A DNA stretch of 64,000 nt from the NCBI GenBank assembly GCA_001885315.1, contig MLPZ01000003.1, positions 124,001-188,000 of the forward strand. Reading direction: 5' to 3'. Position numbers and translations under genes: made by a program. The DNA comes from Treponema sp. CETP13 (lineage in GTDB: Bacteria > Spirochaetota > Spirochaetia > Treponematales > Treponemataceae). The notes below the pieces were generated by a model. That model did not search any database, was not told the origin of the DNA, and saw only the letters and a list, made by a program, of their open reading frames with translations. This document shows, one piece after another, positions 26,764-35,659 of the stretch (within the stretch, counting starts at the first letter, position 1; every line of letters starts with the position of its first letter).

Positions 26764-27918
26764 ATGACGAAAACAACAGCACTGTATAAAATTGATGAAT
26801 ACGATTCTAAAAAAGTTTTAGAAGCTATTATTCATATGATGGAACTCGTTCCTCCTCCTGATGTTACTGGGAAAACAGTTCTTATAAAACCCAATATTCT
26901 CGCACCAAAAGCTACTAATAAAGCTGTTTGCACCCACCCAATAGTTGTTGGTGCGGCGGTAAAAGCTTTTTTACGTAGAGGAGCTGCAAAAGTTATAGTC
27001 GGTGAATCACCGGCTACAGCAAACTCAACAAGTTCTGCAAAGTCGACAGGTATATACGATGAAGTTGTTAAAGCGGGTGGTGAATGGGTAGATTTTCACG
27101 ATTCTGTAAATGTCGAATGCCCTAACGGAAAACTTGTAAGAAACTTTGAATTTGCAACTCAATTCACTCAAGCAGATGTCGTAGTTTCGATTGCCAAATT
27201 AAAAACACACCAACTTATGAGCTACACAGGAACAATGAAAAACTTATTTGGGCTTATGGTTGGCTTAAAAAAAGCACAAACACATTATCGTTTTCCAAAC
27301 AAACCAGAATTTAGCGCATTTCTTACCGATCTAAACATTGCAGCAAATCCTCAATACGCAATAATGGATGCCATTGTTGGAATGGAAGGCAAAGGTGGCC
27401 CTGGAAATGGAACGCCTGTTCAATTGGGATTTATGGCTGCCTCTGACAACACTCTTGCATGTGACTGGACGTGTGCTTCTATTGTCGGCTATGATCCGTA
27501 TAAAATTCCAAACTTAAAAGATGCTATAGAGAGAGATATTTGGGGAAAAAATCCTGCTGAATTTACTACAAAAGGAGTCAGCATAAAAGAAATAAAGCCA
27601 GAGCATTTTGAAATTGTAAAAGATTCTGCTACGTGGGTTGGAATACAAGAAATACTTCCCAATTTTATAAATACATTAATAAAACTTGCAGTGGTAAAAA
27701 CGCCACATTTTAATAATAGTAAATGCATTAGATGCGGAAAATGTATTGAAATTTGTCCTGCTCAAATTTTATATTTTAAAGAAAATAAAAAACCTGTAAT
27801 AGGGCCAAATAATAAGAATTTTTTTAAACATGTCGAAATACAGCGTACAAAGTGTCTTCATTGCTTTTGTTGTCATGAAATATGTCCAGCTTCTGCAATT
27901 ACCCTTAAAAAGTTTTAA
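26764..27918 (+). CDS. DUF362 protein with two 4Fe-4S clusters
   Basis: The product is about 384 residues. The N-terminal DUF362 domain (about 1-300) includes VLIKPNILAP, VGESPATANS, SIAKLKTHQLMSYTG and AIVGMEGKGGPGNG. A ferredoxin domain follows, with two cluster motifs, CIRCGKCIEICP and CLHCFCCHEICP. The family is thought to be redox or iron-sulfur linked, without a settled reaction. I prefer the ATG at 26764, where the protein opens MTKTTALYKIDEY like relatives. The ATG at 26716 has AGAGGA nearby but lies in the loop of a hairpin and adds an unlikely 16-residue extension. The next gene follows 29 bases on. Confidence 0.85.
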   Translation: MTKTTALYKIDEYDSKKVLEAIIHMMELVPPPDVTGKTVLIKPNILAPKATNKAVCTHPIVVGAAVKAFLRRGAAKVIVGESPATANSTSSAKSTGIYDEVVKAGGEWVDFHDSVNVECPNGKLVRNFEFATQFTQADVVVSIAKLKTHQLMSYTGTMKNLFGLMVGLKKAQTHYRFPNKPEFSAFLTDLNIAANPQYAIMDAIVGMEGKGGPGNGTPVQLGFMAASDNTLACDWTCASIVGYDPYKIPNLKDAIERDIWGKNPAEFTTKGVSIKEIKPEHFEIVKDSATWVGIQEILPNFINTLIKLAVVKTPHFNNSKCIRCGKCIEICPAQILYFKENKKPVIGPNNKNFFKHVEIQRTKCLHCFCCHEICPASAITLKKF

Positions 27919-27947
27919 AATAAACTATAAACACCACGGAGAATTTT

Positions 27948-28895
27948 TTGAAAATTAACTATAAAAAAGCGACGTCAGACAACCTTATACCTCTCGTAAA
28001 CTACGGTATTTTGCGTCCATATTTAACAATTCCTTTTCGCATAAAAAGCATTAAAAGTTTATATGAATATTTAAAATGTGTTGTAAAAGATTTTTTTTGG
28101 CTTCAATTTTCCGTAAAATTAAGACTGCGCAAAATCCGTATTGTTTCTGTAGATCACGATCTCGATGAAGCCGTTCCATTCACTCCCCAAAAAGTACATA
28201 TTTATTTAGACTTTGTTAATTTTTGGATAAGACCCTTAACTTTTTTAATGTGTCGTATTGGTGAAAAAAAAGCTCTTCCCTATTGTGTTAAATATTTAGA
28301 CTACATAAAAAAAGCCTATCATGAAGCATCAAATGTATATAGATTTTGTATGTCTACTACAAAGCGACCAGACTTTACAGAGATGAAACAGTTTAAGACA
28401 ATCCATAGAACAGACCCTCATTTTTTATGCGTCCCAAGCTTACATGTAGCAATATGCATACTTACCTATTCTTTTTACAAAAAAGTATTTAACGAAATAG
28501 GACTTACAAAAGAAGAACAAGATTTTTACAACAGAGAACTTTATTTAAGTGCTATAACTATTACAGAAACAGTCCTCTTTGTAAAACAACACAGTGTAAA
28601 CTGCATTCCTGCTGCATTGTATATGATGAGTCACTTAATTCCTAATTACTTTAAACTAGTAGATGGAGTAGATTTTATTGATACTTTATTTACCCAGATG
28701 TCAAATGAACAAGATTGCCCATATTATTCTGAAAATTTAAAAACTACAGTTTTAATTTCTGAAGAAAACAGAAACAAAATACGCAATCATATTCATTTTA
28801 TGTATGAAAAGCTTATTTTAGAAGGAGTTGCCGAATCTGATTGGACAACTCCCATCTTAAAATGGTTGTACAAAATGCCAGAATTTATTTTTTAA
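27948..28895 (+). CDS. PAP2-like phosphatase/transferase homologue, degenerate
   Basis: The product has 315 residues from a TTG start with a weak GGAGAA upstream. The frame contains pieces that match the three PAP2 acid-phosphatase motifs in order: TTKRPDF (about 143), VPSLHVAI (about 164) and ETVLFVKQHSVN (about 206). The last two resemble the PSxH and KQHxxxD motifs of the inositol-phosphorylceramide-synthase-like PAP2 group. The final acidic residue is replaced (QHSVNCI), so activity is uncertain. Hydrophobic stretches are few for a PAP2 enzyme. Its 3' end overlaps the convergent helicase gene by 11 bases. A function in lipid or polyprenyl phosphate turnover is only a suggestion. Confidence 0.5.
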   Translation: MKINYKKATSDNLIPLVNYGILRPYLTIPFRIKSIKSLYEYLKCVVKDFFWLQFSVKLRLRKIRIVSVDHDLDEAVPFTPQKVHIYLDFVNFWIRPLTFLMCRIGEKKALPYCVKYLDYIKKAYHEASNVYRFCMSTTKRPDFTEMKQFKTIHRTDPHFLCVPSLHVAICILTYSFYKKVFNEIGLTKEEQDFYNRELYLSAITITETVLFVKQHSVNCIPAALYMMSHLIPNYFKLVDGVDFIDTLFTQMSNEQDCPYYSENLKTTVLISEENRNKIRNHIHFMYEKLILEGVAESDWTTPILKWLYKMPEFIF

Positions 28896-30825
28896 TAAAC
28901 TTAGTAGCGTTTGAATTATTATCATGACGTCGACTAGCACTTGAATCACGAGAACCAAATTGCTCTCTTCGTCTAGCGGCGCGATTACGATTTTCTCCAT
29001 CACGACCACCAGCATAGCTACGATTTTCACCTCGAGAATCTGAACGGTTACGAGAGTTTCCACTGCGACTTCGAGAGTTTCCCCCTCGTCGAGAATTTCC
29101 ACCACGGCCTCGAGAACTTCCACCACCACCACGTCGACCCGATCCAGCATTAGAATCAATATGCATATGTGGCACTTTAGAATCTTTTTCTGATAATTCA
29201 AGAGCTTTTTTTGCGGCAGACTCTGGCAAACTAACTAACGAGAAATTTGTTGCACAGTCAATCTGATCTACCATTCTCTGCGGTATGTGTAACAGATTTG
29301 TAAAAAACTCTGCTATTTCTCGAGGATAGTACCCATCTCGGCGACCAAGTTGAACATATATCCGAATTTGTCCATCACTAACCCGAGAACTTCGATCATT
29401 TAGGTCTGTAATAGTACCATATCGGGATGTATCAAGTGCTTTTCCTAGATAGTGTTGCAGAACAACGCCAAGCACTTTTTTTGCATCATAATTTTTACAA
29501 ATTTCATCTACCAAAGAGGCAAAAGTAGCATCTATTTTTAGATTGTCAAAAAAATCTGTTGTAGCAGGAGTGTTTTCTGTTGCTACAACAGAAGTATCTT
29601 TTAATTCGTTAGAATTTTCTGTTTTTATTCCTAAAGTTGCCTTTAATTCTGTAAAAAGCCGATTCTGTTTTACTTTTAGAACCTCTTTTACAGAAGGTAT
29701 CTTAGCTTCTTTTAGTTCAGCTTTAGTTGCTTTTAAGGCAAATCGTTTAAGATTTTCTAATCGCCGACGCTCTGAAGGACACACCAGTGTAAACGCTAAT
29801 CCAGTTGAACCTGCTCGACCTGTACGTCCGATACGATGAACATAGGTTGGGCCGTCAAAAGGTAATGCATAGTTTACAACGTGTGTTAAACCTTCAACAT
29901 CTATACCTCGTGCTGCAACATCTGTTGCAACTAATATTTGAGTTTTTTTCTCACGAAACCTAGCTAGAATTTTTTCACGCTGTGCTTGAGGAATATCTCC
30001 ATGCATGGCAGCCGCTTCATAATCACGCTCATCTAAAGCACGTGTAATTCTATCCGCGTCAGCTTTGGTTTGTGTAAATATAAGTCCGTAAAAATCTGGA
30101 CTTATATCAATCATTCGGACAAGGGCTTCGATTTTTTCCTGCTCACGAACAACCCAATAGCGCTGTTCGGTAAGCAGTGGTTCCTCAGGGCTTGCCTCTT
30201 CCTCAACAATGTCATAATCACCCATAAATTTTGATGCAATATCAAGAATAGGCTTAGGCATTGTTGCCGAAAAAAGCAAAATGCGACTTGCGGAATTTGC
30301 CTGTGAAAAAATCAGTTTTATATCATCTATAAAACCCATATCCAACATTTCGTCAGCTTCATCTAAGATGAAGAAACTAACATGATTTATATTTAAAACA
30401 CCTCGGTGTAAAAGATCTTTTACTCGTCCTGGAGTTCCTACAACAATCTCTACACCTCGTCGTAACGTTTTAATCTGTGTTCCAATAGAAGCTCCCCCAT
30501 ATACCGGAACAATGCGAGGAAAAGATCCATCGGTAAACGATTCAATTTCACGACACACTTGCATTGCTAGCTCTCTAGTAGGAGCTAATATAAGAGCTTG
30601 AACATTGCCAGTTTGCTCACGAATTGTTTGAACTAGTGGAAGTCCAAACGCTGCTGTTTTACCAGTACCCGTTCGTGCTTTTGCGATTAAGTTTGTTTCA
30701 CCTTCAAGTAATCGGGGAATTGCCAAAACCTGAATTGGTGATGGTTCCGTAAAACCTTTTTTAGCTACTGCTGCCAAAGTTGCCTCGTCTAAGCCGAGGT
30801 CTTCAAAAGAGGATTTTTGTTCCAT
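28885..30825 (-). CDS. deaD: DEAD-box ATP-dependent RNA helicase with RGG-like tail
   Basis: The product has 646 residues. The helicase core (about 1-370) carries the Q motif FTEPSPIQ, ARTGTGKTAA, PTRELA, VLDEAD as FILDEADEML, SATMP, and domain 2 motifs ATDVAARGID and HRIGRTGRAG. A DbpA-type RNA-binding domain follows (about 475-555), then about 75 residues rich in Arg, Gly and Ser (GRRGGGGSSRGRGGNS and similar). Such enzymes unwind RNA during ribosome assembly and in the cold. The tail should add sequence-independent RNA binding. A promoter 180 bases upstream predicts a long leader, a feature of cold-shock helicase genes. Confidence 0.93.
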   Translation of the reverse strand: MEQKSSFEDLGLDEATLAAVAKKGFTEPSPIQVLAIPRLLEGETNLIAKARTGTGKTAAFGLPLVQTIREQTGNVQALILAPTRELAMQVCREIESFTDGSFPRIVPVYGGASIGTQIKTLRRGVEIVVGTPGRVKDLLHRGVLNINHVSFFILDEADEMLDMGFIDDIKLIFSQANSASRILLFSATMPKPILDIASKFMGDYDIVEEEASPEEPLLTEQRYWVVREQEKIEALVRMIDISPDFYGLIFTQTKADADRITRALDERDYEAAAMHGDIPQAQREKILARFREKKTQILVATDVAARGIDVEGLTHVVNYALPFDGPTYVHRIGRTGRAGSTGLAFTLVCPSERRRLENLKRFALKATKAELKEAKIPSVKEVLKVKQNRLFTELKATLGIKTENSNELKDTSVVATENTPATTDFFDNLKIDATFASLVDEICKNYDAKKVLGVVLQHYLGKALDTSRYGTITDLNDRSSRVSDGQIRIYVQLGRRDGYYPREIAEFFTNLLHIPQRMVDQIDCATNFSLVSLPESAAKKALELSEKDSKVPHMHIDSNAGSGRRGGGGSSRGRGGNSRRGGNSRSRSGNSRNRSDSRGENRSYAGGRDGENRNRAARRREQFGSRDSSASRRHDNNSNATKFIKK

Positions 30826-30970
30826 ATTTTTCCTTCGATCATCCGCACATTTTAAAAGCCTTAGGGTTCAAAATACCCACTACACACCCTGTGCAGTACA
30901 CCCGAATAGACTAATGTTTATTTACAGAAGATTTCCAGATATGGCTCTTTTAACATGTGATTTAAAAATT

Positions 30971-30993
30971 GAATATAAAATAGATTTATATTC
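30971..30993 (-). promoter_or_regulatory. 5' hairpin in the helicase leader
   Basis: A nine-pair perfect hairpin (GAATATAAA and complement, five-base loop) begins about ten bases after the predicted transcription start, within a leader of about 180 bases that has no open reading frame I can support. Confidence 0.4.
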
Positions 30994-31010
30994 ATTAAGA
31001 TAGTTGCCGT

Positions 31011-31039
31011 ATTGTATTTTATATTTTTAATTATGTCAA
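31011..31039 (-). promoter_or_regulatory. Promoter of the DEAD-box helicase gene
   Basis: A minus-strand TTGACA, 17 bases, then TACAAT, about 180 bases before the helicase start. The leader would run through 31004-30826. Confidence 0.75.
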
Positions 31040-31053
31040 GTATCAGTAAGTTA

Positions 31054-31098
31054 ATTTTAGAAAGATTCTACCAATTTTTGATAAAACCTTTCTAAAAT
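31054..31098 (-). terminator. Hairpin downstream of mrp
   Basis: Eleven-base arms (ATTTTAGAAAG and complement) enclose 23 bases just after the mrp stop codon. The downstream strand has no long T-run, so termination here is only probable. Confidence 0.4.
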
Positions 31099-31103
31099 AT
31101 TTT

Positions 31104-31946
31104 TTATAAAGCTTCAATAGCTGTTTTAATATCTTCTAAACAACCAGTTTCAATATTTTCAATCTTTCCAGCATCACAAGCTGCTGCAATTTCTGGGTTA
31201 ATAGGAATCTGCGCCGTTACTGGAATATTATATTGAGCTGCAATTTCTTTAACATGGCTCTCACCAAATACATTAAAATGTTCACCACATTTAGGACATA
31301 CAGCATAGCTCATGTTTTCTACAAGACCTAAGACTGGGATGCTCATAGTTTCAGCCATTTTTACAGCTTTTTGTACAATCATACCAACAAGTTCTTGAGG
31401 TGTAGAAACAACAATAATACCATCAATAGCTAAAGATTGAAAAACAGTTAAAGGTACATCTCCAGTTCCTGGAGGCATATCAACAAACATAAAGTCGACA
31501 TCAGTCCAAATAACATCGCTCCAAAACTGTTTAACAGCACCTGCTAAAATAGGGCCTCGCCACAGTACTGGATCTGTCTCATTTTCCAAAAGAAAATTGA
31601 TAGACATTATTTGTGTTCCACCATTTGAAACTACAGGATAGATACCATCTTCATCACCGACAGCTTTACTATGAAGGCCAAAAGCTTTCGGAATAGAAGG
31701 ACCTGTAATATCCGAATCGAGGATAGCAGTTTTAAAACCTTTTCGTGCCATTTCACTTGCCATTAAAGACGTGACTAGTGATTTACCAACACCGCCCTTA
31801 CCACTTACAACACCAATAACTTTTTTTACGGTGCTTTTTTTATGAAGCTTCTCTTTTTGAGGTGCTCCTGTTTTTTGTGACTGGGTTCTATCATTGCAGC
31901 TATTTTCGCCACAACTAGAACAGTCATGATTGCATGTATCACTCAT
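31104..31946 (-). CDS. mrp: Mrp/NBP35-family iron-sulfur carrier ATPase
   Basis: The product has 280 residues. A Cys-rich N-terminus (CNHDCSSCGENSCND, about 4-18) precedes the ParA-like ATPase core. The deviant Walker A is VVSGKGGVGKSLV (about 44), then DSDITGPSIP, VDMPPGTGDVPLT (about 145), and a CxxC pair in YAVCPKCGEHF (about 213) that bridges a cluster at the dimer interface in this family. It assembles or passes 4Fe-4S clusters to other proteins. The promoter contains an Fnr-type palindrome. The -10 box ends six bases before the ATG, so the message may be leaderless; no ribosome-binding site is seen. Confidence 0.92.
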   Translation of the reverse strand: MSDTCNHDCSSCGENSCNDRTQSQKTGAPQKEKLHKKSTVKKVIGVVSGKGGVGKSLVTSLMASEMARKGFKTAILDSDITGPSIPKAFGLHSKAVGDEDGIYPVVSNGGTQIMSINFLLENETDPVLWRGPILAGAVKQFWSDVIWTDVDFMFVDMPPGTGDVPLTVFQSLAIDGIIVVSTPQELVGMIVQKAVKMAETMSIPVLGLVENMSYAVCPKCGEHFNVFGESHVKEIAAQYNIPVTAQIPINPEIAAACDAGKIENIETGCLEDIKTAIEAL

Positions 31947-31952
31947 ATTATT

Positions 31953-31981
31953 AATATATAGTTTTTATTGACATATGTCAA
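31953..31981 (-). promoter_or_regulatory. mrp promoter
   Basis: A minus-strand TTGACA, 17 bases, then TATATT. The expected transcription start coincides with the A of the mrp start codon. The -35 lies inside a palindrome that extends to 31986. Confidence 0.7.
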
Positions 31982-31986
31982 TAAAA
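31963..31986. promoter_or_regulatory. Crp/Fnr-type palindrome over the mrp -35
   Basis: A perfect 24-base palindrome centred on TTGACATATGTCAA, i.e. TTGAC-N4-GTCAA, the form of operators bound by Fnr/NnrR-like Crp-family regulators. It abuts the last base of the pheT stop codon. Confidence 0.65.
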
Positions 31987-34425
31987 TTAATCTCTTAACT
32001 CTGCTCCTGTCATCTTAGATAAAATTTTAATAATTGTATCCATTTTTTTGCTAATTTGCTTTGAAGTCAAGGTTCCTTCATCAGAACCAAATCGAACTCG
32101 CAATACTATCGATTTTTTACCTTTTGGAACCTGTTTACCACGATATTCTTCGATAAATTCAAGTTCATTAACTTTTTTACCTATAAGTTTTTTTATAGTT
32201 TGCCAGCTAACGTCTTCGTTTACTAAAAGCGATAAATCTTGTTCTACCAAAGGGAATAATGGCAAATGTTTAAATGTATTATCTCGTGAGGCAAAAGGAA
32301 TTAATTTATCACGATTTAATTCAAACATTGCGACAGCGCAGTGTTTAATATCAGCTTCTTTCATTGTTACAGCAGATAACAGCGCCATAGATCCGATTAC
32401 TTCATTATTTTGCACAATGTTTAGATACACCTTATTATCTGCCCAAGAAGGTTTGGCGGAATTTGGTTCCGTGGAAGTAACTTGTTCTAAGCTAAACTCT
32501 TGCATATGACAATAACGTGACATCGATTCTAGAACACCCTTTAAATCAAAGAAAATCTGTTCAGCATCTTTTCCAACAATACACCCTGCAATAAATTGTC
32601 GCTGAAGTGGAAGTGTCTCTTCCTGACAAGAAGGATGCATCTCGCCTTTTTCGTATACTTGTGCAGTTTCGAATATTTTGAATGAATCAAAATAACGACG
32701 ATTTTTTTGTACTGCTTCTAAGAGTCCTGGAACTAATGAAAATCTTAAATTTGCTAATTCAGGAGACGGCGGAGTTGCTAATCTAACAGCTTTTTTTGCA
32801 TCTAATCCAGAAGCTTTTATAAATTGATCATTAATCCAAGGATAGGTAAATACTTCTGTAAATCCACAACGAAAAGCAAGAAATTCGCGTATTCTGCGCT
32901 CTAACATTACCTTTGGTTGTTTTACTGCCTTTGAAATAACTCCTGTCAATGGCATTTTTTCAAAATTTTCGTATCCATACAGACGGGCAACTTCTTCTAA
33001 AATATCGGCAGGCAAAGAAACATCACCTGTAGATCGCCAAATAGGAGCAATACAATGATAGGAGTCACCTTGTTCTGTAATTGTAAAACCAAGACCTTGC
33101 ATACTATGTAAGATATCTTGATAGGTTAATTTTCGGCCAAGGCGTGTATTTAGATAGTTTTTATCAACATCAATAACAGCTGGAACTGTTGGTTTTGGAC
33201 AATTATCTCCAAAAGCCACAAGTTTACATTCTGGATACAACTGCTCAAAAAGTTTTATTCCTAAAGATAAGCCTTGGTCTACGCGAGCTGTATCTATTGC
33301 TTTTTCGTAACGGTTTGAGGCTTCTGTACGTGTATCATACGCTTTAGAAGTTTTCCTGATAGTTTGAGCATCAAAGGTGGCAACTTCTAGAACAACACTA
33401 GTTGTGGTCTCTAAGATTGAATCTTTTTTACCACCTTTAACACCTGCCAAAGCCAGTGAAGATTCATGATCAGCAATAACCAAATCAGAAGAAGACAACT
33501 CGAGTTCTTTATCATCGAGCAAAAGAAGTTTTTCATTTTCTTTGGCACGTCTGACTATAATTCCATCTTTAACGTGAGTTCTATCAAACGCGTGTGTAGG
33601 TTGTCCCACAGCAAGCATTATATAATTAGTAATATCTACAAGTTTATTAATTGGTCTCTGTCCTGCACGGAACAAGGCAGATTGCATCCAAAGAGGAGCT
33701 GCCTCATTCTTAACATTCTCTATAACAAGGCCAGCATAACGCATACATGCATCAGAGTCTTTTATTTCTATAGGAAATTTTGGTAATTTCGGATCAATCT
33801 TAGATGCAGAAAGAGGTTTTAACTCTGTTTTATAAATTGCAGAAAGCTCTCGAGCTATACCATAATGACCCCAAAGATCTGGTCGGTTTGTCATTGATTT
33901 ATTGTCTATTTCTAAAACATAATCATTAAATCCCATAACTTGAGCTATAGAATCTCCTGCTTTGCAATCAATATTAGATAAATCAACAATAGAATCTTCA
34001 TCCGGCATAGGAAAAAAATCTTTAAGAAAAACTTCTTCTGAAGCACAAATCATTCCATATGATTCTACCCCACGCATCTTTGTTTTTTTGATTTTTACCG
34101 GTTCGCCTTCACCGTGCCAGACAACCTCAGATCCTATTTTAGAAACAATAACTTTCATTCCAACTGCAAGGTTTGAACCACCACATACAATTTGGATATC
34201 TTCATCTTCGCCTATGTTTACCTGACATACACGCAGTTTGTCAGCATCCGGATGATCTTTTACTTCAGTTATTTCTCCAACGCATATATCATGAAACTTT
34301 GCACTAAAATCGATTATTTGTTCTACTTCTACGGTGCGCATAGTTAGATCATACGCAAGTTTTTCCATTGTAAGATCTTTAGGCAATTCTACATATTCTT
34401 TAAGCCAATTTACTGATAAAAACAT
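31987..34425 (-). CDS. pheT: Phenylalanyl-tRNA synthetase beta subunit
   Basis: The product is the 812-residue large subunit that pairs with PheS to charge tRNA-Phe. The N-terminal tRNA-binding OB domain (about 40-150, VGEITEVKDHPDADKLRVCQV) is followed by the B3/B4 editing region (about 210-380) and B5. The catalytic-like core has RPINKLVDITNYIM and VLEVATFDAQTIRKTS. The C-terminal ferredoxin-fold anticodon-binding domain (about 715-812) ends the protein. It starts ten bases after the pheS stop, with GGGAGA before the ATG, so the two are one operon. Length is normal for the bacterial type. Confidence 0.96.
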   Translation of the reverse strand: MFLSVNWLKEYVELPKDLTMEKLAYDLTMRTVEVEQIIDFSAKFHDICVGEITEVKDHPDADKLRVCQVNIGEDEDIQIVCGGSNLAVGMKVIVSKIGSEVVWHGEGEPVKIKKTKMRGVESYGMICASEEVFLKDFFPMPDEDSIVDLSNIDCKAGDSIAQVMGFNDYVLEIDNKSMTNRPDLWGHYGIARELSAIYKTELKPLSASKIDPKLPKFPIEIKDSDACMRYAGLVIENVKNEAAPLWMQSALFRAGQRPINKLVDITNYIMLAVGQPTHAFDRTHVKDGIIVRRAKENEKLLLLDDKELELSSSDLVIADHESSLALAGVKGGKKDSILETTTSVVLEVATFDAQTIRKTSKAYDTRTEASNRYEKAIDTARVDQGLSLGIKLFEQLYPECKLVAFGDNCPKPTVPAVIDVDKNYLNTRLGRKLTYQDILHSMQGLGFTITEQGDSYHCIAPIWRSTGDVSLPADILEEVARLYGYENFEKMPLTGVISKAVKQPKVMLERRIREFLAFRCGFTEVFTYPWINDQFIKASGLDAKKAVRLATPPSPELANLRFSLVPGLLEAVQKNRRYFDSFKIFETAQVYEKGEMHPSCQEETLPLQRQFIAGCIVGKDAEQIFFDLKGVLESMSRYCHMQEFSLEQVTSTEPNSAKPSWADNKVYLNIVQNNEVIGSMALLSAVTMKEADIKHCAVAMFELNRDKLIPFASRDNTFKHLPLFPLVEQDLSLLVNEDVSWQTIKKLIGKKVNELEFIEEYRGKQVPKGKKSIVLRVRFGSDEGTLTSKQISKKMDTIIKILSKMTGAELRD

Positions 34426-34435
34426 TTTTCTCTCC

Positions 34436-35473
34436 CTACTTAAACTGATTTAAGAACCGCAAATCGGCACTATGAAATAAACGTACATCATCAACGCCGT
34501 AACGCATCATAACAAGGCGATCGAGTCCAATGTTTATATAGAAACCTGACCAAACCGAAGAATCAAGGCCTGCTGCTTTTAACACATTTGGATGAGGAAT
34601 ACCCCCTGGCATAACTTCTATCCAGCCTACATTTTTACAAACGCTACAGCCTTTTCCACCACAAATAAGGCATTCCATATCAATTTCAAATCCAGGTTCT
34701 ACAAAAGGAAAAAAACCAGAACGCATTCGAACATTTACATGACGACCAAAAACTTTTTCTAAAATTGTTTCTATTAATACTTTACCTGCAGCAAAAGATA
34801 AATCTTTTTCTACTATAAGAGCCTCGTACTGAAAAAAAGCTCGTTCATGATGAGAGTCAGTTGTTTCGTTTCGATAGACAGGTCCTGGATATACAAAACG
34901 AGCAGGAGCTCCGTGTTTTTGTAAATACCGAACAGAACCACCTGTTAAGTGAGGTCGTAAAGCTAATCGCTCATTTCCTCGTTTATTTTCAGTTCCCTCT
35001 ATCCAATAGGTATCCATCGTTTCACGAGCAGGATGCTCAGGAGGAAAATTTAAGTTATCAAATGCAAATTTTTCAGAAGAAATATCATCTTCACTATACA
35101 CTTCAAAGCCCATTGACATAAAAGCATCGTTTAAGTCATAACACATTTGTGTAATTGGATGTAAACATCCTTGTTGAACAGGGATGCCCGGACGAGTTAA
35201 ATCAACTTCACCCTCAACACCACTTTTGCTAGCAATAATCTCATTTTGTCTGTGCTCTATAAGATCTGCAAAAGCATTTTTTATCTCGTTGGCTTTTTGT
35301 CCTACTGGTCTGCGCATTTCTGGCGCTAAACTACCAAGACCTTTAAGCATAGCGGTAAGCTGGCCTTTTTTCCCAACCAACTGTTGTCGTACTTCTTGCA
35401 ACTTTTCTTCACTTGTTGCTGCTTTTATTTTTTCAAGCCCTTCTTTATGCAAAGCTTCCAATTTATCAAGCAT
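34436..35473 (-). CDS. pheS: Phenylalanyl-tRNA synthetase alpha subunit
   Basis: The product is the 345-residue catalytic subunit. An N-terminal coiled-coil (about 1-90, KIKAATSEEKLQEVRQQL) precedes the class II core. Motif 2 is in VYRNETTDSHHERAFFQYE (about 199) and motif 3 is GLDRLVMMRYG near the C-terminus. An FEIDMECLICGGKGCSVC stretch (Cys cluster, about 271-288) is like that in many bacterial PheS. AGGAG lies eight bases before the ATG. The leader is only about 30 bases, so no T-box can fit. Confidence 0.96.
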   Translation of the reverse strand: MLDKLEALHKEGLEKIKAATSEEKLQEVRQQLVGKKGQLTAMLKGLGSLAPEMRRPVGQKANEIKNAFADLIEHRQNEIIASKSGVEGEVDLTRPGIPVQQGCLHPITQMCYDLNDAFMSMGFEVYSEDDISSEKFAFDNLNFPPEHPARETMDTYWIEGTENKRGNERLALRPHLTGGSVRYLQKHGAPARFVYPGPVYRNETTDSHHERAFFQYEALIVEKDLSFAAGKVLIETILEKVFGRHVNVRMRSGFFPFVEPGFEIDMECLICGGKGCSVCKNVGWIEVMPGGIPHPNVLKAAGLDSSVWSGFYINIGLDRLVMMRYGVDDVRLFHSADLRFLNQFK

Positions 35474-35507
35474 GTATTTCTCCTAAACTTTCGAACACGA
35501 TTTATTT

Positions 35508-35536
35508 ATTATATTAGTATCTGTTATGAATTTCAA
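35508..35536 (-). promoter_or_regulatory. pheST promoter
   Basis: A minus-strand TTGAAA, 17 bases, then a perfect TATAAT, about 34 bases before pheS. Confidence 0.8.
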
Positions 35537-35659
35537 TAATAGACTTTTAATCAACAAAGTCTTTTTTTTAACGCTTTTACTCTGAAAACAATTACCCAAG
35601 AATTTGAAAACGTATTTAACTCCTTGAAAATTTACTTTATGCCATTTATACTCTCGATT

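Noticed and set aside
35474-35507. T-box before pheS
   Set aside because: The predicted leader is about 30 bases, too short for a T-box.
35543-35571. Plus-strand hairpin with T-run before the phage-like gene as a terminator of a small RNA
   Set aside because: No convincing plus-strand promoter was found upstream; it lies in the pheS promoter region and may be chance in AT-rich DNA.
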